From: JABISG01 sp963581435
Lineage (GTDB): Bacteria > Planctomycetota > Planctomycetia > Planctomycetales > Planctomycetaceae
Reading direction: 5' to 3'
Length of the DNA stretch: 7,809 bases
Assembly: GCA_963581435.1 (NCBI GenBank)
Contig: CAUZOL010000330.1
Span: 1 to 7,809, forward strand
The position numbers and the translations under genes were made by a program. Positions 5,097 through 7,809 of the stretch are shown here, piece by piece; positions within the stretch are counted from its first letter, which is position 1; the number at the start of each line of letters is the position of its first letter. Under the pieces are notes generated by a model that was not told the DNA's origin, ran no database searches, and was given only the letters and a program-made list of their open reading frames with translations.

Positions 5097-5516
5097 TTAG
5101 TGGCGGGGCAACGCCCCGCGTGCCGGATGCGACTGCCACACACCAGAGGCAATGACTCGCGAATCCAAAAAGGGAACCACGGATTTCATGGATGGGCACG
5201 GACGAGATGGCGGCGGCAGCACGCCGAAAGTCGCACCGATTATCGAATCAGCCGACTCGGATCTTTGGCCCATCGTCCGTTTTCGACGTGGTTTTCCCCT
5301 TGGCGCCGCCCGCTTTGCCGGACCCGCGTTCAGGATCCGCGCAATTTCATCGGCCGAAAAATCGGCTTCGACCAGACGGTGCTTCAAATCCGTCTCCTCA
5401 CGGTTCCGCGTCGCCTTCACCCAACCGTTTACAATTATTCCAGCAAGAAAACAGAGAACCGGTCCGCCGAAGATCAAACTCACCGCAATCAAACCCGTCA
5501 GATTGCTATTGAACAT
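5097..5516 (-). CDS. Small single-helix membrane protein with repeat-derived C-terminal tail
   Basis: A 139-residue protein; ATG at 5516-5514 preceded by AAAGGGAAAG. A hydrophobic helix covers about residues 6-33 (TGLIAVSLIFGGPVLCFLAG), followed by a charged segment with EADFSADEIARILNAG (50-65), a helical motif seen in many short planctomycete membrane proteins, and a basic stretch PRGKPRRKR (72-80). The expected protein would end near residue 80-100. Beyond that the frame runs through what looks like intergenic repeat DNA: residues about 105-118 come from the CAYGGA-type repeat at 5176-5204 and residues about 121-139 from a GC-rich hairpin region at 5097-5155. The original stop was therefore probably lost by repeat insertion or a small indel. 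Function unknown; the N-terminus facing outside and the charged part in the cytoplasm is the likely topology. Confidence 0.65.
   Translation of the reverse strand: MFNSNLTGLIAVSLIFGGPVLCFLAGIIVNGWVKATRNREETDLKHRLVEADFSADEIARILNAGPAKRAAPRGKPRRKRTMGQRSESADSIIGATFGVLPPPSRPCPSMKSVVPFLDSRVIASGVWQSHPARGALPRH
5103..5119. repeat. GC hairpin GCGGGGC-AAC-GCCCCGC
   Basis: Seven-base perfect stem (5103-5109 with 5113-5119) and a three-base loop, at the very 3' end of the 139-codon frame on the minus strand. It may act as a stem for transcription stopping, but no U-tract follows, and it may equally be part of a dispersed repeat. Confidence 0.45.
5176..5204 (-). repeat. CAYGGA periodic repeat (ACCACGGATTTCATGG type)
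   Basis: Contains CACGGA (5178), CATGGA (5187) and CACGGA (5197), spaced 9 and 10 bases. I recall near-identical strings in intergenic DNA of many bacteria. Here it lies inside the open frame of the 139-residue membrane protein and encodes the segment around SRPCPSMKSVVPF. Confidence 0.5.
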
Positions 5517-5779
5517 ATTCTTTCCCTTTCACCCTCAAACGCATTGACCTGCGGCGATTAGAAATCGCACTCTCCCCGTTGTTCGTCCCACTGTGAACTA
5601 TCTTAACGGCATTTTTGTTGATTTCAAAAAAAATGCTGCACAGCGAATCTCACAATTCGGCCTCGCCATAACCGAAGACACCAGAATGGCAGGAACGCTG
5701 AAAAAAAGTGTTGTGCAAATGGCGGCGGGTGGCTACGGTTGGGGAGTGTCACAACTCACACCCAAGGGGGGATTCTGCA

Positions 5780-6331
5780 ATGCGATTCCGTTACCTGCCA
5801 CTCGTCATCGCCACAGCCTTTTCCGTTCCCTTAATGGCCGCCGATGATTCCGCGCGCACCAGGGACCAGGAGAAAAAGTCGAACGAATTTGAGTTGACGA
5901 TCCGGAAGGACAATGGAGCTTACAACACTGCGGCGTACAGTTTTCGCTTTGCGTCTCAGAACCTGCGTGTTCACCGCAACCTCGTCGATCTCGTCTACAA
6001 TCGATGTGGAAATCTGCACGTCAATGCGCACGGTGGGATGAAAAGTCGAATTGCCGACCTGGGCGTCGTCAACTTTGACAAAGTGGATACGGCCCCGAAA
6101 AAAGGGTGGCGAGTTGATTGTGTTCGCCCCCATGAAGGCCACGTGTTTGTGCAGGAGATCAACGACGGGCGGCAGAAAGCCTACATCAAATTTGCAGTCA
6201 CCACGGTCCAACGCAACGGCACCTTGAAGGTGAAATGGTTGCCGTTGAAAGGCGATGGGCGTCGGCCGGAATTTCGACGCGGCGGTGCCGGGACGATGGG
6301 GCAGTGTGGTGGCCTCCACCGGGAGCGGTAA
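5780..6331 (+). CDS. Secreted protein of unknown function
   Basis: A 183-residue protein. The frame is open from 5708, but the start is set at 5780 because AAGGGGGG lies about ten bases upstream and a clean signal peptide follows: MRFRYLPLVIATAFSVPLMA, cleavage expected after Ala20 (LMA-ADD). The mature part begins with a charged segment (RTRDQEKKSNEFELTIRKDNG) and then alternates short beta-like strands: NLRVHRNLVDLVYN, GHVFVQEIND, YIKFAVTTV, TLKVKWLPL. Cys76 and Cys114 could form a disulfide outside the cytoplasm. The last 20 or so residues are Gly/Arg-rich and low complexity. The YIKFAV...LKVKWLPL end suggests a small beta-domain, but I recognise no family. It is divergently arranged with the membrane-protein gene at 5516, 263 bp away, with no clear promoter pair read in between. 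Confidence 0.75.
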   Translation: MRFRYLPLVIATAFSVPLMAADDSARTRDQEKKSNEFELTIRKDNGAYNTAAYSFRFASQNLRVHRNLVDLVYNRCGNLHVNAHGGMKSRIADLGVVNFDKVDTAPKKGWRVDCVRPHEGHVFVQEINDGRQKAYIKFAVTTVQRNGTLKVKWLPLKGDGRRPEFRRGGAGTMGQCGGLHRER

Positions 6332-6554
6332 GCCACGGGCTGTTTGTCCCATACCAATCGAAGCGGAAGATTCTTGCGATTGTTGCAGCAATTGGAAATG
6401 CACCGCGAGCAATTCCCCCAATCGGCCACCCGTTTGCGACACCGATGCGGGAATTCCGCCCGCTTGACGGCTGGCGGACCGATGTTTATCCTTGGGGTCG
6501 CTTTGGGGGAAATGGACGCAGTAACCGCCCGTAGGTTCCCGATTTAAGCGATCC
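6332..6554. other. Region between the secreted-protein gene and tRNA-Phe
   Basis: No gene supported. Short overlapping frames in all phases lack ribosome sites. It contains a good promoter for the tRNA (6464-6492) and a near-palindrome ATTGTTGCAGCAAT around 6379-6392. No terminator hairpin with a U-tract is evident after the secreted-protein stop. Confidence 0.55.
6464..6492 (+). promoter_or_regulatory. Sigma-70-type promoter for tRNA-Phe
   Basis: TTGACG (6464-6469, five of six consensus) and TATCCT (6487-6492, four of six) with an ideal 17-base spacer. Transcription would begin near 6499, leaving a leader of about 55 bases before the tRNA. The bases after the -10 are G-rich (GGGGTCG), like the GC-rich discriminators of growth-rate-controlled stable-RNA promoters. 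Confidence 0.55.
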
Positions 6555-6627
<73 letters not shown>

Positions 6628-6639
6628 CTTTTACATACC

Positions 6640-6669
6640 TTGACAGATAAGCACGTTGCGACCGATACA
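6640..6669 (+). promoter_or_regulatory. Possible promoter after tRNA-Phe
   Basis: A perfect -35 TTGACA (6640-6645) and a weak GATACA (6664-6669) spaced 18 bases. It could drive the structured segment at 6735-6828 or the regulator gene. The -10 matches only three of six positions. Confidence 0.25.
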
Positions 6670-6734
6670 ACCGAACGAACGATTTTGACGATTGCGAGGA
6701 ATAAGCGACAGCAGGACGGCCAGTCCTGGCGTCA

Positions 6735-6828
6735 AATGGAAAGACCGACGGCCGGTCTGAGAGTAACCGTAAGGCCTCCGGCGTTTGACTGTTTACGCAG
6801 GTGGGCCGGCCGCCGTCGTCTTTCCATT
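6735..6828 (+). ncRNA. Candidate structured RNA, long imperfect stem-loop
   Basis: AATGGAAAGAC (6735-6745) pairs perfectly with GTCTTTCCATT (6818-6828). Past a bulged C6746 the stem continues GACGG and CCGG against CCGTC and CCGGC, about 20 bp in total with two bulges. The roughly 50-base apical region has smaller complementary pieces such as GCGT/ACGC. It follows the possible promoter at 6640-6669. No known RNA family is recognised; it may instead be a repeat or leader structure. Confidence 0.35.
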
Positions 6829-6943
6829 GCCCATAACATCGGACGTTCAACACTCCGCGCACAGCGAAACAAATCAGTAAGTTCAAATGCGTGCATGTCA
6901 CGGTGCGCGCGGCCCAGGTGATAGAGCAGGTCACCACAAAGCA

Positions 6944-6970
6944 CCGCGAACCACTGGAGCAGGTTCGCGG
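6944..6970. promoter_or_regulatory. Perfect 9-bp dyad upstream of the PAS-LuxR gene, candidate operator
   Basis: CCGCGAACC (6944-6952) and GGTTCGCGG (6962-6970) flank nine bases. A -10-like TAATAC begins at 6973, immediately after the right half, and the regulator gene starts 63 bases downstream. Position and symmetry fit a dimer-binding operator; a transcript hairpin is the alternative. Confidence 0.4.
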
Positions 6971-7032
6971 AATAATACGCACACGGCCAGCCCTCACGAT
7001 GAAGGCGCCGCCCATCCCGAGCAAGGGAAAGA

Positions 7033-7539
7033 ATGAAGCATATTTTCGTTTTGGACGATCGCGGTTCGATTTTGTATATGGACGAAACTAGCCCCCGATT
7101 GCAGGCCGAAGGCATCACGCGCGACACGATGACCGGCCGCCACTTTTGGGAATTCGGAGTCGGCGACGGCGATCAGGCGCGGCGAACGGTCGCCGCTTGC
7201 GTGCTATCTCGCGAAAGAGAAACGACCGACGGCGCCGTTACGCTTCGCGGCGTAACGCACACTTGGCGAATCCAACTGGACCCGCTACCAGGCGAGAAAT
7301 TAACCATCATCGCCAGGGTATGGCGCATCGCGAACGCGTCGCCCACGCTATCCGCTCGCGAGATTTCCGTTCTCGAATTGCTCATCGCCGGCCACACCCA
7401 CGCGACCGACGCCAAACTCTTGCATATTTCGAAAAGTACCATCGACAGCCACCGCCAGCGGATCGCGCGCAAACTCGGCGCGAATACGCCGATCGGCCTG
7501 GCAACCGCCGCCATTCGCGCCGGCCTGGTCGAAATTTAA
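7033..7539 (+). CDS. PAS-LuxR-type transcriptional regulator
   Basis: A 168-residue protein; ATG at 7033-7035 with AAGGGAAA about five bases upstream. The N-terminal part (about 3-96) has PAS-like order: IFVLDDRGSILYMDE opening strands, a helical GITRDTMTGRHFWEF segment and closing strands HTWRIQLDPL and LTIIARVWRI. The C-terminal part (about 104-165) is a GerE/LuxR helix-turn-helix: LSAREISVLELLIAG, then ISKSTIDSHRQRIARKLG (132-149), where the recognition helix keeps the S-x-x-T-(I/V)-x-x-H-R pattern. There is no receiver domain and no phospho-acceptor site, so it is not a standard response regulator; a signal or partner sensed by the PAS domain is likely. No histidine kinase is nearby. It follows a structured leader with a perfect dyad that could be its own operator. 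Cytoplasmic DNA-binding protein; targets unknown. Confidence 0.9.
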   Translation: MKHIFVLDDRGSILYMDETSPRLQAEGITRDTMTGRHFWEFGVGDGDQARRTVAACVLSRERETTDGAVTLRGVTHTWRIQLDPLPGEKLTIIARVWRIANASPTLSAREISVLELLIAGHTHATDAKLLHISKSTIDSHRQRIARKLGANTPIGLATAAIRAGLVEI

Positions 7540-7809
7540 CAAAAATCGTTTCGGCCTATCTGCGCCGACCCAGCGAAGCCGCGCGCCCGCGAAAATCGCA
7601 CGCCGCGAAATTTCTTTCTTGACCGGCGCCGCCACGCTAGATAAAAGACCGTTACCCAAAAAACAGTCACGCATCGCCGGCCCGTCGCCCAGGGCGATTG
7701 CGCCACACTGGGTAACTTGGCATAATTGGAGCATTGGTGTTTTCACCGCTTGCTGAGGAGAAGCAAGGGTGTTGTGAAATGCTATATACTCCGGAGCCTA
7801 TGTGATGTC
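7540..7809. other. Region downstream of the PAS-LuxR gene
   Basis: No gene supported in these 270 bases. It holds a nested stem at 7651-7716 and a small hairpin CTTGCT/AGCAAG near 7749-7767 with GAGGAG in its loop. GGAG near 7792 lies about nine bases before an ATG at 7805-7807, so a gene might start at the window edge, but only one codon is visible. Confidence 0.45.
7651..7716. ncRNA. Nested stem-loop, candidate small RNA or terminator-like structure
   Basis: GTTACCCA (7651-7658) pairs with TGGGTAAC (7709-7716), and inside it CGCATCGCC (7670-7678) pairs with GGCGATTGCG (7693-7702) with one bulged T. That gives 17 base pairs in two coaxial helices around a 14-base loop. It lies about 110 bases after the regulator stop. 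No U-tract follows, so it is not a classical terminator. Function unknown; both strands would fold similarly. Confidence 0.35.

Larger units (their letters stand above)
6628..7032. other. Structured non-coding stretch between tRNA-Phe and the PAS-LuxR gene
   Basis: No convincing gene in 405 bases; the minus-strand frames that cross it run into the tRNA. It holds a possible promoter (6640-6669), an 11-bp-cored long stem (6735-6828), a small stem GGTGA/TCACC near 6917-6935, and a perfect 9-bp dyad (6944-6970). It could be a long regulatory leader of the downstream gene or contain a small RNA. No integrase is seen after the tRNA. Confidence 0.55.

Noticed and set aside
7619..7645. TTGACC with TAGATA as a promoter for the downstream stem-loop
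   Set aside because: The spacer is only 13 bases, or 15 to GATAAA, too short for a standard sigma-70 promoter.

Overview
The window looks like chromosomal DNA of a Planctomycetota-type bacterium. This is inferred from moderately high GC, short membrane proteins of a familiar planctomycete style, a GxxExxY protein flanked by short repeats, and several palindromic or periodic intergenic repeats. No ribosomal or single-lineage marker fixes the taxonomy.

Layout. Positions 1-125 hold the 5' end of an IS3-family insertion sequence on the minus strand: a terminal repeat at 100-125 and the first 20 codons of a transposase orfA at 61-1. Positions 189-4869 carry five minus-strand genes. In transcription order they are an SDR oxidoreductase (4869-4102), a small ANL-superfamily adenylating enzyme (3778-2678), a GxxExxY protein (2558-2169), an aldehyde-dehydrogenase-superfamily reductase (2050-602) and a two-helix membrane protein (494-189). 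A small membrane protein on the minus strand (5516-5097) follows. The strand then switches to plus: a secreted protein of unknown function (5780-6331), tRNA-Phe(GAA) (6555-6627) with a good promoter, a structured non-coding stretch, and a PAS-LuxR-type transcription factor (7033-7539). The last 270 bases show no gene.

How the genes may work together. The ANL enzyme (366 aa) and the ALDH (482 aa) have the sizes and order expected of a two-protein carboxylic-acid reductase, as in EhpF/EhpG of griseoluteic-acid biosynthesis or LuxE/LuxC of bioluminescent bacteria. The first would activate a carboxylate as an adenylate, and the second would take the acyl group on a cysteine and reduce it to an aldehyde. 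The SDR, which resembles 17beta-HSD14, could act on the aldehyde or alcohol. The substrate is not evident.

The most unusual structure is at 2088-2669. The GxxExxY gene sits between two 39-bp inverted repeats (31 of 39 identical), both starting TTAACGCA at the outer end. The whole 582-bp unit fits in the gap between the ANL and ALDH genes, starting 8 bp after the ANL stop codon, so it looks like a compact mobile or selfish unit. Two palindromic repeats (525-585 and 4057-4089) and a periodic repeat that now encodes part of a protein tail (5176-5204) show that this chromosome segment is rich in small repeats.
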